From: Henriciella sp.
Lineage (GTDB): Bacteria; Pseudomonadota; Alphaproteobacteria; Caulobacterales; Hyphomonadaceae
Direction of reading: 5' to 3'
DNA: 64,000 nucleotides
NCBI RefSeq assembly: GCF_029937755.1
Contig: NZ_JAPYPG010000008.1
Location: forward strand, 1 to 64,000
The notes below the pieces were generated by a model. The model made no database searches, was not told the origin of the DNA, and worked only from the letters and a program-made list of their open reading frames with translations. Below, in pieces: positions 52,267 to 62,724 of this stretch; within the stretch, counting starts at the first letter, position 1; every line of letters begins with the position of its first letter. The position numbers were made by a program, and so were the translations under genes.

Positions 52267-52986
52267 ATGCGAGTTCTTCTAATCGAAGACGACAACTCGG
52301 TCGCCCGCAGCATAGAGCTCATGCTCAAAGCGGCCGGCTTCAATATCTACACCACCGATCTCGGTGAAGAGGGCGTCGACCTCGGCAAAGTGTACGAGTA
52401 CGACATCATCATCCTCGACCTTTCGCTGCCCGATATCTCCGGCTACGAAGTGCTGAAGCAGCTGCGCATGGCGCGTATCAACACCCCGGTGCTGATCCTG
52501 TCCGGCAATCCGGACATCGAGGCGAAAGTTAAGACACTCGGTTATGGTGCTGACGATTACCTCACCAAGCCGTTTAACAAGGACGAGCTGATTGCACGGA
52601 TTACCGCAATCGTTCGCCGCTCCAAGGGTCATGCCGAGAGCGTCATCCGCACCGGCGAGATCCTGGTCAACCTGGATGCCAAGACTGTCGAAGTGGAAGG
52701 CGATCGCGTCCACCTCACCGGCAAGGAATACCAGATGTTCGAGCTGCTTTCGCTTCGGAAGGGCACGACGCTGACCAAGGAAATGTTCCTCAACCACCTT
52801 TATGGCGGCATGGACGAGCCGGAACTGAAGATCATCGACGTCTTCATCTGCAAGCTCCGCAAGAAGCTCGCCAAGGCGACGGCTACTGCCGACAACCCCG
52901 GTGGCGACCACTATATCGAAACCGTCTGGGGCCGAGGCTATGTGCTGCGTGACCCGAAGAAAAAGGAAGATGCGATCGCTGCCTGA
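52267..52986 (+). CDS. ctrA: Cell-cycle response regulator CtrA
   Basis: A 239-residue OmpR/PhoB-family regulator nearly identical in layout to Caulobacter CtrA. The receiver (1-120) has the acidic pair EDD (7-9), phospho-acceptor Asp51 ([10 protein letters not shown]) and the Lys in DDYLTKPF. The DNA-binding domain (about 128-235) contains [31 protein letters not shown] and [11 protein letters not shown], which is the CtrA recognition helix. The C terminus ends in AA, as needed for ClpXP degradation in Caulobacter. It controls flagellar, division, methylation and replication functions. A terminator follows at 53019. Confidence 0.95.
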   Translation: MRVLLIEDDNSVARSIELMLKAAGFNIYTTDLGEEGVDLGKVYEYDIIILDLSLPDISGYEVLKQLRMARINTPVLILSGNPDIEAKVKTLGYGADDYLTKPFNKDELIARITAIVRRSKGHAESVIRTGEILVNLDAKTVEVEGDRVHLTGKEYQMFELLSLRKGTTLTKEMFLNHLYGGMDEPELKIIDVFICKLRKKLAKATATADNPGGDHYIETVWGRGYVLRDPKKKEDAIAA

Positions 52987-53018
52987 TCCGCTTCAACCGA
53001 CCGAACACTCATGGAAAG

Positions 53019-53043
53019 CCCCGGCCCTCGTGCCGGGGTTTTT
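53019..53043 (+). terminator. Intrinsic terminator of ctrA
   Basis: Stem CCCCGGC (53019-53025) with GCCGGGG (53032-53038), then five T with further T-rich sequence. Confidence 0.85.
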
Positions 53044-53057
53044 CTTTGGCCCACGTC

Positions 53058-53669
53058 TCAGGCCTTCGAGATCGGGAGCTTCAGGCCAAAGATGATTGCC
53101 ATTCCGCGCAGGATGAAAGCGGTGGCCAGTCCGGCGAGGAAGCAGACCGGTTCGGGCGCTGCCAGCCAGGACAGGCCCCAATAGGCCAGCGTGCCGGCAA
53201 AGGCCGCTGTGGCGTAGAGCTCGCCCTCCTTCAGGACAAGCGGCTCTTCATTGGCGACAACATCGCGCATCAGGCCACCCGCGCTTGCCGTCATGACGCC
53301 CATGATGACGACGACCATCACGCCATAATCGAGCGCAGCGGCTTTCGCGGCCCCGGACACCGCAAAGAGCGACATCCCGAAGGCGTCTGCCCAGCGTAGT
53401 GGCTTGAACTCATTGAGCGGGCGGGAAAACCAGAAAGCCGTCAGGCCACCCGCAATGGCGAGCAGGATGGCCGGCGCATCATCAAGCCAGAACACCGGCT
53501 GGTCGAGCAGCAGGTCCCGCAGCGTTCCCCCGCCAAAGGCCGGAAGGAAGGCGAGTACGATCACGCCGAACATGTCCATCTGCTTGCGCACAGCAAGGAC
53601 GCCGCCCGAAATGGCGAAGACAAACACGCCGATGCGGTCTGCGAAGAAGAGGAGGAATTCGAGCGACAT
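53058..53669 (-). CDS. UPF0126/TRIC-family membrane channel
   Basis: A 203-residue protein with two copies of the UPF0126 (YadS) unit: FADRIGVFVFAISGGVLAVRKQMDMFG with GGGTLRDLLLDQPVFWL, then WADAFGMSLFAVSGAAKA with AGGLMRDVVANEEPLVL. The GGG-x-x-RD motifs and seven helices match bacterial TRIC-type trimeric cation channels. It converges with ctrA across the terminator and lies 46 bases downstream of the MscS gene. Confidence 0.88.
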   Translation of the reverse strand: MSLEFLLFFADRIGVFVFAISGGVLAVRKQMDMFGVIVLAFLPAFGGGTLRDLLLDQPVFWLDDAPAILLAIAGGLTAFWFSRPLNEFKPLRWADAFGMSLFAVSGAAKAAALDYGVMVVVIMGVMTASAGGLMRDVVANEEPLVLKEGELYATAAFAGTLAYWGLSWLAAPEPVCFLAGLATAFILRGMAIIFGLKLPISKA

Positions 53670-53714
53670 CAGACGCCTTGATGCGACAGGTCAGGTGGCT
53701 TGACCAGTGCCGCG

Positions 53715-55067
53715 TTACTCCCCTTCCCCGTCTCCGGCTTCGGTCCCTTTGTCGCCCCCTTCGGCTTCCTGACCGCGGCCATGCGGATGTGGTCCGCGCT
53801 GACCGGTCGCGCCGCGTTTCCTGGAAGCCTCTGTGCTGGCACTTTCATGCTTGTCAGGAATATCGCCCTGATCGACCTCGTCAGCGCCCTCTTCATCGTC
53901 CTCGCCGTCATTGGCAGGCGGCTGGAAGTCTTCCGGCGCAAAGCCGTCCGGCATCTTCTCGAAATAGAGCGAGCGGCTCGGGAAGGCGAAGCTTGCCCCC
54001 TCTTCCTCGACCGTCTTCTTCACGAAGAAGGCGAGCTGCTCCTTGATGGCCAGCCATTCGCCCCAGGTCGTGGTCTTGGTGAAGCAGTAGACCATGATGG
54101 TGACCGAGCTGTCGGAGAACTCGTCGATATGCACGAAGGTCGAGACATCGGCGGCAGGCGCGAAATCGTCGTTTCCGGCGATGTAGTCCTCGATCGCCTT
54201 GCGGACATTGGTCAGCTGCTCGTCGGTCGTGCGGTATTCCAGACCGATCTTCCAGTAAATCCGGCGATGCGTCATGCGCGAGAAGTTGACCAGCGGGTTG
54301 TCGGCGAGCTTGGCGTTCGGGACGTAGACCGGCGACTTGTCGAACCGGCGCACCGTGGTCGAGCGGAAGCTCACATCCTCGACAATACCTTCCACGACAC
54401 CATCGACGAACACCCAGTCACCCTTGGAGAGGCGGCGCTCGCCAATGATCGTCATGCCCGCAATGAGGTTCTTGAACAGGTCCTGCGCGCCGAGCGCCAC
54501 AGCCACAGAGAGCAGAGACAGCGAAGCCAGGAAGGGCAGGACCGGCACGCCCCAGACATCCAGGACCGCTGCGCCGCCGATGAAGAAGACGACCGCCTTC
54601 AGGATACGCGTCATCCAGTCGAGAAAGGTCTCACCCCAGACCCGGCGCATGCGCTTCAGCAGGCCAAGCAAGGGCCGGATGATCCTGAACAGGGCCCAGA
54701 ACACTGCAATGATCAGGATGGAGCGGGTAATGTTCGCGACAATGTCATCGACCTCGCCCGAAGCTCCGAGCGCCTGGGCGGCGAAGAAGAAGCCGGCAGC
54801 AATCGGCAGCAGAGTCAGCGGCTTCTTGAGCGCTTCGACAAGCTGGTCATCGAAGTCGGTTTCCGTCTTGCCCGCCAGCTTGCCGATGGAGACCGCGATC
54901 AGTTTCGCGATCAGCCCGCGCAGCAGGAAGGCGATGACAAGAATGCCAAGCGCCAGAACGCCCTTGCCAATGGGCTGGCCGAGAAAGCCCGTGGTGAAAA
55001 CGCTTTCCATCTGCGCCCAGAAATCGCGCAGGGATGAGACGATCCCGAATTCCTGAAGTGAGTCCAT
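53715..55067 (-). CDS. MscS-family mechanosensitive ion channel
   Basis: A 450-residue channel. About four N-terminal membrane helices precede the conserved MscS pore helix and beta domain: SLLSVAVALGAQDLFKNLIAG, then ITIIGERRLSKGDWVFVDGVVEG (core KGDWV) and VPNAKLADNPLVNFSR. The C-terminal cage domain (about 280-380) is followed by an acidic, Asp/Glu and Gly-rich tail of about 70 residues (ending GEGE), probably disordered. It protects against hypo-osmotic shock, balancing the osmoprotectant importer. It is downstream of dnaK on the same strand but separated by a hairpin. Confidence 0.88.
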   Translation of the reverse strand: MDSLQEFGIVSSLRDFWAQMESVFTTGFLGQPIGKGVLALGILVIAFLLRGLIAKLIAVSIGKLAGKTETDFDDQLVEALKKPLTLLPIAAGFFFAAQALGASGEVDDIVANITRSILIIAVFWALFRIIRPLLGLLKRMRRVWGETFLDWMTRILKAVVFFIGGAAVLDVWGVPVLPFLASLSLLSVAVALGAQDLFKNLIAGMTIIGERRLSKGDWVFVDGVVEGIVEDVSFRSTTVRRFDKSPVYVPNAKLADNPLVNFSRMTHRRIYWKIGLEYRTTDEQLTNVRKAIEDYIAGNDDFAPAADVSTFVHIDEFSDSSVTIMVYCFTKTTTWGEWLAIKEQLAFFVKKTVEEEGASFAFPSRSLYFEKMPDGFAPEDFQPPANDGEDDEEGADEVDQGDIPDKHESASTEASRKRGATGQRGPHPHGRGQEAEGGDKGTEAGDGEGE

Positions 55068-55120
55068 GACCAGCCCCTAAATCTGATGGCCCGGATCAGG
55101 AATGGCCCGGGCTGATAGCA

Positions 55121-55151
55121 AGGCGCCCCGCAAGGTCGTTGCGGGGCGCCT
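55121..55151 (-). terminator. Long perfect inverted repeat downstream of dnaK
   Basis: AGGCGCCCCGCAA (55121-55133) pairs over all 13 bases with TTGCGGGGCGCCT (55139-55151), five-base loop. There is no strong T run on the minus strand, so it may act as a transcript-end stabiliser or a weak terminator between dnaK and the MscS gene. Confidence 0.55.
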
Positions 55152-55174
55152 GATTTTGATTTGTGCGGACTGTC

Positions 55175-57088
<1,914 letters not shown>

Positions 57089-57434
57089 TTTCGTTCACTC
57101 TCTCTTTCTGTAGCCGCCGCCGCCTCGTTTTTCTTGGCCTGTCCGGCAGCACCCCGAAACAGCGGCTCTATGGATTGTGAATGTCGCGCCCGATTGTGCG
57201 AACGCGGCTTCAGGCAGCGATATGGGTAGGCCTTTCGCAGGCTCAAGAGGCGGTCTCACATTTGAGTGATCGCAAGCGCAGGGAATGGGCGCAGCATCTG
57301 AGGGCAATACGAAATCATCCCTATAGGCACGCAGCGCATGTCCGGCCCTTTTTCATTGGGAAAGTTTATGGAAGCGCAAATAACGATTAATTTGAAAATG
57401 GTTCGCAATTGCATATTTATGGTGAGGACGAAAC
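57089..57434. other. Intergenic region upstream of dnaK
   Basis: About 350 bases between divergent dnaK and the DUF2061 gene. It holds the heat-shock promoter at 57220-57247 and an A/T-rich segment (57345-57425). I see no RNA gene or CIRCE element; the small open frames overlap the promoter and lack ribosome binding sites. Confidence 0.5.
57220..57247 (-). promoter_or_regulatory. Heat-shock (RpoH, sigma-32 type) promoter of dnaK
   Basis: On the minus strand CTTGAGC (57241-57247), 14 bases, CCCATAT (57220-57226). This fits the sigma-32 pattern (CTTGAAA-N13-15-CCCCAT). It lies about 130 bases before the dnaK ATG. Confidence 0.6.
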
Positions 57435-57752
57435 ATGAAGGACATCCCGATGCCACGCGGCCTGCTCAAAACCATGACCTACAGCCTGATGCACCTGACG
57501 GTCGCAATGGCAGTGGCGTATGCCCTGACAGGCAACTGGGCCGTGGCGTTCAGCATCGGCCTGATCGAACCCCTCGTGCAGACCATTGCCTACACGGTGC
57601 ATGAGCGGCTCTGGGAGAAATGGATCCCGGGCGGCGACAAGCCGGTGGAGTCGGTTCATGCCTGCTCACACACGCTGATCCGTATTCGGGAGGATGCCCC
57701 CAACCGGGCCAGACCCGATGACGCCGGTCAGCCGCTTCCCAGCCCGGCATAA
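57435..57752 (+). CDS. DUF2061 family membrane protein
   Basis: A 105-residue protein with two membrane helices (about residues 14-30 and 38-55). The block KTMTYSLMHLTVAMAVAYALTG followed by AVAFSIGLIEPLVQTIAYTVHERLWEK (cores YSLMHLTVA and YTVHERLW) is the DUF2061 signature. The last 40 residues are hydrophilic and not part of the family. Function unknown; it is divergent from dnaK. Confidence 0.85.
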   Translation: MKDIPMPRGLLKTMTYSLMHLTVAMAVAYALTGNWAVAFSIGLIEPLVQTIAYTVHERLWEKWIPGGDKPVESVHACSHTLIRIREDAPNRARPDDAGQPLPSPA

Positions 57753-57833
57753 ATTTTTTTCATCCGCCTCGCCTTCCGGCTGCCGCATCCCCACATGCCG
57801 TGCCCGGACCAGACAAGCAGGAAGGTCACTCCC

Positions 57834-58928
57834 ATGAAATATACGAAACTCGGCCGCACAGGCCTCGTCGTCTCGAAACTCTGCCTCGGCACCATGACCT
57901 TTGGCGGCCAGACCGGTTTCTGGAAATACATTGGCAAGCAGCAGCAGGACGAAGCCGATGAGCTTGTCCGCACGGCCTTCAACGCCGGTATCAACTTCTT
58001 CGACACAGCCGACGTCTATTCCGCAGGCATCTCCGAAAAGATGCTCGGAGAGGCGATCCGCAACAACAATCTCCCGCGCGACGAAATCGTCGTGGCCACC
58101 AAGGTCTTCGGCCGCGTCTCCATGCCGGTCGCCGACGATGCTGCCGATGCGATAAAGGCGGAAGCCGAGCGGCGCGAAAAAGAGGCGCGCAACATCTCCG
58201 GCCTGTCGCGCAAGCACATCATGGATGGGGTGGAAAAGAGCCTCGACCGGCTTGGTCTCGATTATATCGACCTCTACCAGGTCCACGGCACCGACCCGCT
58301 GACCCCGATCGAGGAGACGGTCGAAGCCCTCGACCTGCTCATCCGGCACAACAAGGTGCGCTATGTCGGCCTCTGCAACATGCCGGCCTGGCTGATCATG
58401 AAGGCCATCGCCTATGCCCGCGAGAAGGGCCTGCACCGGTTTGAGTCCTGCCAGATGTACTATTCCATTGCTGGCCGCGACCTAGAGCGCGAGGTCGTCC
58501 CGCTCGCCAAGGATCAGGATCTCGCCATCCTGCCCTGGAGCCCGCTGGCCGGTGGCTTCCTGTCCGGCAAGTTCACCCGTGACAGCGAAGGCCCGAACGA
58601 TGCGCGCCGCACGGTGTTCGACTTCCCGCCCATCGACAAGGAAAAGGGCTACGACATCGTCGATGTGATGCGTGAGCTTGCCGAGGCCAAGGGCATTACC
58701 GTGCCGCAGGTCGCGCTCGGCTGGCTGCTGCATCAGCCGCACGTGACCAGCGTCATCATCGGGGCGCGCACGCTCGATCAGCTGAAAGACAATCTCGGCT
58801 CTGTGGATGTCGAGTTCAGCTTCGACGAACTGCAGAAGCTCAACGAGATCTCGGCGCTGACCCAGGAATATCCCGGCTGGATGCTGGAGCGCCAGCAGAC
58901 CGACCGGCAATCCCAGATCGACGACTGA
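57834..58928 (+). CDS. Aldo-keto reductase
   Basis: A 364-residue NADP-dependent aldo-keto reductase. The start LGRTGLVVSKLCLGTMTFGG, the catalytic Tyr in FFDTADVYSAGISEKMLGEA (core DTADVYS), Lys in IVVATKVF and His in YQVHGTDP match the family. The C terminus carries the NADP-binding ALGWLLHQPHVTSVIIGARTLDQL. It resembles the Tas/YhdN-type branch of larger AKRs. Substrate unknown. ATG 57834 follows AGGAAGG. Confidence 0.9.
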   Translation: MKYTKLGRTGLVVSKLCLGTMTFGGQTGFWKYIGKQQQDEADELVRTAFNAGINFFDTADVYSAGISEKMLGEAIRNNNLPRDEIVVATKVFGRVSMPVADDAADAIKAEAERREKEARNISGLSRKHIMDGVEKSLDRLGLDYIDLYQVHGTDPLTPIEETVEALDLLIRHNKVRYVGLCNMPAWLIMKAIAYAREKGLHRFESCQMYYSIAGRDLEREVVPLAKDQDLAILPWSPLAGGFLSGKFTRDSEGPNDARRTVFDFPPIDKEKGYDIVDVMRELAEAKGITVPQVALGWLLHQPHVTSVIIGARTLDQLKDNLGSVDVEFSFDELQKLNEISALTQEYPGWMLERQQTDRQSQIDD

Positions 58929-58949
58929 CACGCCCCCCAGACCAGAAAG

Positions 58950-58975
58950 CCCGGAGCCATCGCTTCGGGTTTTTT
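58950..58975 (+). terminator. Intrinsic terminator of the aldo-keto reductase gene
   Basis: Stem CCCGGAGC (58950-58957) with GCTTCGGG (58962-58969) including one G-U pair, then six T. Confidence 0.75.
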
Positions 58976-58998
58976 ACCGTCGGACTGGTCAATATGCG

Positions 58999-59006
58999 TT
59001 AACCAT
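58999..59006 (+). promoter_or_regulatory. TTAACCAT half-site upstream of the OmpA-family gene
   Basis: TTAACCAT is a common CtrA half-site form in stalked alphaproteobacteria. No TTAA lies seven bases before it, so it is a weak candidate, about 38 bases before the next start. Confidence 0.3.
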
Positions 59007-59043
59007 AGCAATATGCGTCCCTGTTCTGTGGGAGGGACGCAAA

Positions 59044-60030
59044 ATGAAGACATTCATCCGCGCTGCCATTGTGGCCGCTGCCTTTATCGCCGCACCGGCA
59101 AGCCTCTACGCGCAAGACGCAGACGGTGTCGTCGAACATCCGATGATCGAGCGCTATCCGGGCCAGGTCATCGCCTGGCAGCACATCGAGAACTACCAGC
59201 CCGTCAAGATTCCCATCGGGCCGGTCACGGGCTATCGCCAGATCGAGGAGGTGATCGAGACTGAAGGCCGCGTGACGCGCACATTCTACAAATATGAGGG
59301 CGAAGACCGCAGCTTCTCGGAAGTCTACAAGAACTATCTCGACGCACTCGAAGCAGAAGACTTCGAAATTCTCGGCAAGGGCATGTCAGCCGACCGTAAG
59401 GGAAATGATGTCGGCTCCCGAAACTGGACGGGCGTCTATTTTATCTACAATCCGTTTTCCCGCGGCGGGGAAGCCAATACCATGGTCTCCGGGACATCCA
59501 CTTCCGGCGGTGCGGGCGCCATCGTCGCCCGGAAGGACCGCGCCTCCGGGACTGCCTATGTCACCATTCATGTCGAGCAGCACTCCAAAAACTATGTCGG
59601 CACGCTGATCGACATCGTCGAGGTCGAAGCCGCCGAGACAGGCCTCGTCGTGGTCGATGCCGAGGCGATGGGCTCCGATATCGAGGAATATGGCCGCGTC
59701 GTGCTCGACGGCGTTGTGTTCGATTTCGACAAGGCGACGCTGAAGCCGGAATCGAAAGCCGCCCTCGACGAGATCGCGAAATATCTGCAAGCCAATCCAG
59801 ACAAGAGCTTCTATGTCGTCGGCCATACCGACTCCAAGGGAACGTTCGCCTATAACAACAAGCTCTCGTCTGATCGCGCGCTGACCGTGGCCGATGCCCT
59901 CAAACAGGACTATGACATCGCCTCTGAGCGCCTTGAGCCACACGGGATCGGCCCGCTTTCTCCGGTCTTTTCAAACACGCAGGACGCTGGCAGGGAAAAG
60001 AACAGACGCGTCGAACTTGTCGAGAAATAG
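59044..60030 (+). CDS. OmpA-family outer-membrane/periplasmic protein
   Basis: A 328-residue exported protein. A signal peptide (about residues 1-23, ASLYA) precedes an N-terminal domain of unknown type (about 35-205, DUF4892-like: RTFYKYEGEDRSFSEVYKNY). The C-terminal OmpA/MotB peptidoglycan-binding domain (about 215-328) is clear: LDGVVFDFDKATLKPESKAALDE, VVGHTDSKGTFAYNNKLSSDRA (core GHTDSKGT-x5-N-x3-S-x-DRA) and the closing GREKNRRVEL. It links the envelope to peptidoglycan. Nine bases separate it from the next gene. Confidence 0.85.
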   Translation: MKTFIRAAIVAAAFIAAPASLYAQDADGVVEHPMIERYPGQVIAWQHIENYQPVKIPIGPVTGYRQIEEVIETEGRVTRTFYKYEGEDRSFSEVYKNYLDALEAEDFEILGKGMSADRKGNDVGSRNWTGVYFIYNPFSRGGEANTMVSGTSTSGGAGAIVARKDRASGTAYVTIHVEQHSKNYVGTLIDIVEVEAAETGLVVVDAEAMGSDIEEYGRVVLDGVVFDFDKATLKPESKAALDEIAKYLQANPDKSFYVVGHTDSKGTFAYNNKLSSDRALTVADALKQDYDIASERLEPHGIGPLSPVFSNTQDAGREKNRRVELVEK

Positions 60031-60039
60031 GACCTCTCC

Positions 60040-60948
60040 ATGAAGCCTGCCGCCTTTCTGCCCGCCCTTTTCCTTCTGACTCTGGCCGCCTGCCAGCCGG
60101 CCGAGGAGACCGGCGCTCCTGCCGCCACTGCCGAACGCGAGGCAAGCGAGACGGTCGAAGCCCCTGCCCCGGCCGATGCGCCGGTCCGCCTGGTCGAGCA
60201 ATGGAAAGCGGAAGGCTTCAACGCACCGGAAGGCGTCGCCGCCGCGCCGGGCGGGGGCTATTTCATCTCCAACGTGGCGGGCAACGGAAACGACAAGGAC
60301 GGCGCCGGCTGGGTCTCGAAAATCTCGGAGACCGGCGAGGTGCTGGAGGCGCAGTTCGGCCCCACGACGATGAACGCGCCAAAAGGCATGGTAGTCGATC
60401 GCGGCATTCTCTACGTCGCCGACCTCGACCGCATCCACCTGATCAATCCCGATGACGGCACGCTGCTCAAGACGATGGAGATCGATGGCGCTGAGGCCCT
60501 CAACGACATGACGGCCTGGAACGCCACGCTGCTCGCCTCCGACAGCCAGGGCAGCAAGATCTGGCGCATCTCCGGCGACGAGTCCGGTATCTGGCTTGAG
60601 GATGAGCGCCTCTCCGGCGTCAACGGCCTCACCCCCGATGGAGACCGCCTGCTGGTCGCGACCATGGCCTCAGGCACGCTCTATGAGGTGAACGAGGCCG
60701 GCGACCTTACCGAGATCGCCACTGGCATGGAGAATGCCGACGGCATCGGCCTCATCGAGGGCGGCTATCTCGTCTCCAGCTGGCCGGGACAGGTCTGGTT
60801 CGTGAGCGAAGAGGGCAAGGTCTCTGAAGTCCTGAACACGCAGGAACAGGGCATTCTCCAGAACGACCTCACCGTCTTCGGCAACACCGTCATCATCCCG
60901 AACTGGATGCCGGGAACCGTGACGGCGTGGACGGTTGAGGAGAAATAG
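60040..60948 (+). CDS. SMP-30/gluconolactonase-like beta-propeller lipoprotein
   Basis: A 302-residue lipoprotein (lipobox LTLAAC, Cys at about residue 18) with an Ala/Glu/Pro-rich linker to about residue 50. A beta-propeller of SMP-30 type follows: FNAPEGVAAAPGGGYFISNV, APKGMVVDRGILYVADLDRI and GLTPDGDRLLVATMASGTLYEVN (core DGDRLLV). Metal-binding Glu and Asn appear at plausible positions (PEGV, VNGLT). The substrate is unknown; it could be a lactonase or a sugar-binding propeller. Confidence 0.8.
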   Translation: MKPAAFLPALFLLTLAACQPAEETGAPAATAEREASETVEAPAPADAPVRLVEQWKAEGFNAPEGVAAAPGGGYFISNVAGNGNDKDGAGWVSKISETGEVLEAQFGPTTMNAPKGMVVDRGILYVADLDRIHLINPDDGTLLKTMEIDGAEALNDMTAWNATLLASDSQGSKIWRISGDESGIWLEDERLSGVNGLTPDGDRLLVATMASGTLYEVNEAGDLTEIATGMENADGIGLIEGGYLVSSWPGQVWFVSEEGKVSEVLNTQEQGILQNDLTVFGNTVIIPNWMPGTVTAWTVEEK

Positions 60949-60950
60949 CC

Positions 60951-61550
60951 CTAATTCACCTTCCCCGAACTCACCGCCACCATCGCTGCCCTCAACACAC
61001 GCTCACCGATCTTCCAGCCGGTCTGGAAGGTTTCGGCGATAGCGCCGGAGGGCTGGTCTGACGGGATCTGGCTGACAGCCTGGTGCTGGTTCGGATCGAA
61101 GGTCGCGCCGGGCGCTGCGTCGATGGCCGTGACGCCATGACGGGCGAGCACGGTGTGCAGCTCCTTCTGCGTCATCTCGATCCCGCCAAGCAGGTTCTGG
61201 CCGGCTTCAGTCAGCTGCGCGCGTTCGTCATCCGGCAGCGCCGCGAGCGCGCGCGAGAGATTGTCCGACACATTCAGCAGGTCGCCCGCAAATTTCTCCA
61301 CGGCGTAGACGCGCGTATCCGCGACCTCCTTGGCCGCGCGCTTGCGGATATTGTCCATCTCCGCATGGGCGCGCAGCACCTGGTCCTTCAGCGCCATGGC
61401 CTCGCCTTCAAGCTCGGCAATGCGGGTTTCGGCGTCGGGCTCTTCATTGTCAGCGACCGCTGCCTGTTCAAGCTCTTCGGACTCCGGCGAACCGGCATCC
61501 AGTGTTTCGGTTTCGACGGCCTCTTCGGGCCTCTTCTGGTCTTCGCTCAT
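60951..61550 (-). CDS. grpE: DnaK nucleotide-exchange factor GrpE
   Basis: A 199-residue GrpE. An acidic N-terminal tail (about 1-45) leads to the long coiled coil (KDQVLRAHAEMDNIRKRAAKE) and a C-terminal beta-wing domain ending TFDPNQHQAVSQIPSDQPSG, the family signature (core NQHQAVSQ). It releases ADP from DnaK. It is 15 bases downstream of hrcA, forming the classic alphaproteobacterial hrcA-grpE operon, and it stops just before the convergent propeller gene. Confidence 0.93.
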   Translation of the reverse strand: MSEDQKRPEEAVETETLDAGSPESEELEQAAVADNEEPDAETRIAELEGEAMALKDQVLRAHAEMDNIRKRAAKEVADTRVYAVEKFAGDLLNVSDNLSRALAALPDDERAQLTEAGQNLLGGIEMTQKELHTVLARHGVTAIDAAPGATFDPNQHQAVSQIPSDQPSGAIAETFQTGWKIGERVLRAAMVAVSSGKVN

Positions 61551-61565
61551 GCTGTTCGTCTACTC

Positions 61566-62645
61566 TCAGTTTTTCTGTCGCTCGCCGAGGATCTGCCCGA
61601 CCATGCGTGCGGTATAGTCCACCATCGGGATCACCCGGGCATAGTTCAACCGGGTCGGACCGATCACGCCGAGCGCGCCTATAACCTGTCTCGTGGCGTT
61701 CATATAGGGAGCCACAATCAGGCTTGAACCAGATAACGGAAAAAGCCTGTTCTCAGACCCGATGAAAAGCCGCACGCCTTCGGCCTCTCGTGTCGAGTCG
61801 AGAACGTCCAGCAGGCCCTGCTGGCGCTCGAGGATATCGAAGAGCTGACGCACCTGCTCCATGTTTTCCGCCGCGTGCGGATCGTTCAGCAGATTGGCGC
61901 GGCCATGCACGATAAGGGCGCGCTCCTCGCCGGGCACTTCGCCAGCCCACTCGGCCAGCCCCTGCTCCACCAGCCCGGCAGCGGCCTGATCCAGCTGCGC
62001 GCGGCGTTCCTGAATTTCCTCACGCACCGAGAGAGACGCTTCACGCAGCGTCTTGCCCTTCATCCGCGCGGCGAGATAGTTCCCCGCCTCGATCAGCGCC
62101 GTGGCTGGCAGGCCGGGCGGGATGCGGACCAGGCGGTTTTCAACGTCGCCCATCTCGTCGACGAGGATGCAGAGCGCCTCGCCGGTGGCCAGCGGCACGA
62201 ACTCGACATGGCGGACCGGGCGCTCCCGTGTCGGTGAGCTGACCAGACCGGCCCCGCCAGCGAGCCCGGACAGGATAGAAGACGCCTCGTTCAGCACCCC
62301 TTGCATGTCGCGCCCGCCGGAGCGCAGACGATCCTCGATCTCGGCGCGGTCATTCTCGGATGGCTCGCCGATCTCGAGGAAGCCATCCACGAAGAGGCGC
62401 AGGCCGACATGCGTCGGCATACGTCCAGCCGAGACATGCGGGCTGTCGAGCAGGCCGAGATCGGTCAGGTCGGCCATCACATTCCGGATGGAGGCCGGCG
62501 AGAGGCTGATCCCGCTTTTCGCCAGTGTCCGCGAACCGACCGGCTCGCCGGTTTCCAGATACGTCTCGACAATCTCGCGGAAGATTGTCCGCGAGCGGTC
62601 ATCAAGGCTCTGCAGCAGGCCGCGGAGGGGTGTGTTTTCGGTCAT
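61566..62645 (-). CDS. hrcA: Heat-inducible transcription repressor HrcA
   Basis: A 359-residue HrcA. The N-terminal winged helix (about 15-75) reads GRTIFREIVETYLETGEPVGSRTL in its usual form (core YLETGEPVGSRTL), then SISPASIRNVMADLTDLGLL. The dimerisation domain follows with RIPPGLPATALIEAGNYL, and the C-terminal domain closes with GVIGPTRLNYARVIPMVDYTA. HrcA binds CIRCE to repress groESL; no CIRCE (TTAGCACTC-N9-GAGTGCTAA) is present upstream of this gene or dnaK in the window, so its targets are elsewhere. It is divergent from a transporter. Confidence 0.93.
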   Translation of the reverse strand: MTENTPLRGLLQSLDDRSRTIFREIVETYLETGEPVGSRTLAKSGISLSPASIRNVMADLTDLGLLDSPHVSAGRMPTHVGLRLFVDGFLEIGEPSENDRAEIEDRLRSGGRDMQGVLNEASSILSGLAGGAGLVSSPTRERPVRHVEFVPLATGEALCILVDEMGDVENRLVRIPPGLPATALIEAGNYLAARMKGKTLREASLSVREEIQERRAQLDQAAAGLVEQGLAEWAGEVPGEERALIVHGRANLLNDPHAAENMEQVRQLFDILERQQGLLDVLDSTREAEGVRLFIGSENRLFPLSGSSLIVAPYMNATRQVIGALGVIGPTRLNYARVIPMVDYTARMVGQILGERQKN

Positions 62646-62724
62646 TCCGTTGAATTTCCAGGAATTGCAATCACCAGTTTCAATTAGTCTTTTTCTCTTG
62701 GACGCAGATTACAAATCGGCTTCC

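Noticed and set aside
53700-55037. Open frame of about 445 codons opposite the MscS channel gene
   Set aside because: Antisense shadow with highly charged, low-information sequence; no start signal.
57181-57390. A 69-codon plus-strand open frame upstream of dnaK
   Set aside because: It overlaps the RpoH promoter, lacks a ribosome binding site and has basic, non-family sequence.
62646-62724. A CIRCE operator was sought upstream of hrcA (and dnaK)
   Set aside because: No TTAGCACTC-N9-GAGTGCTAA or near match is present in these regions.
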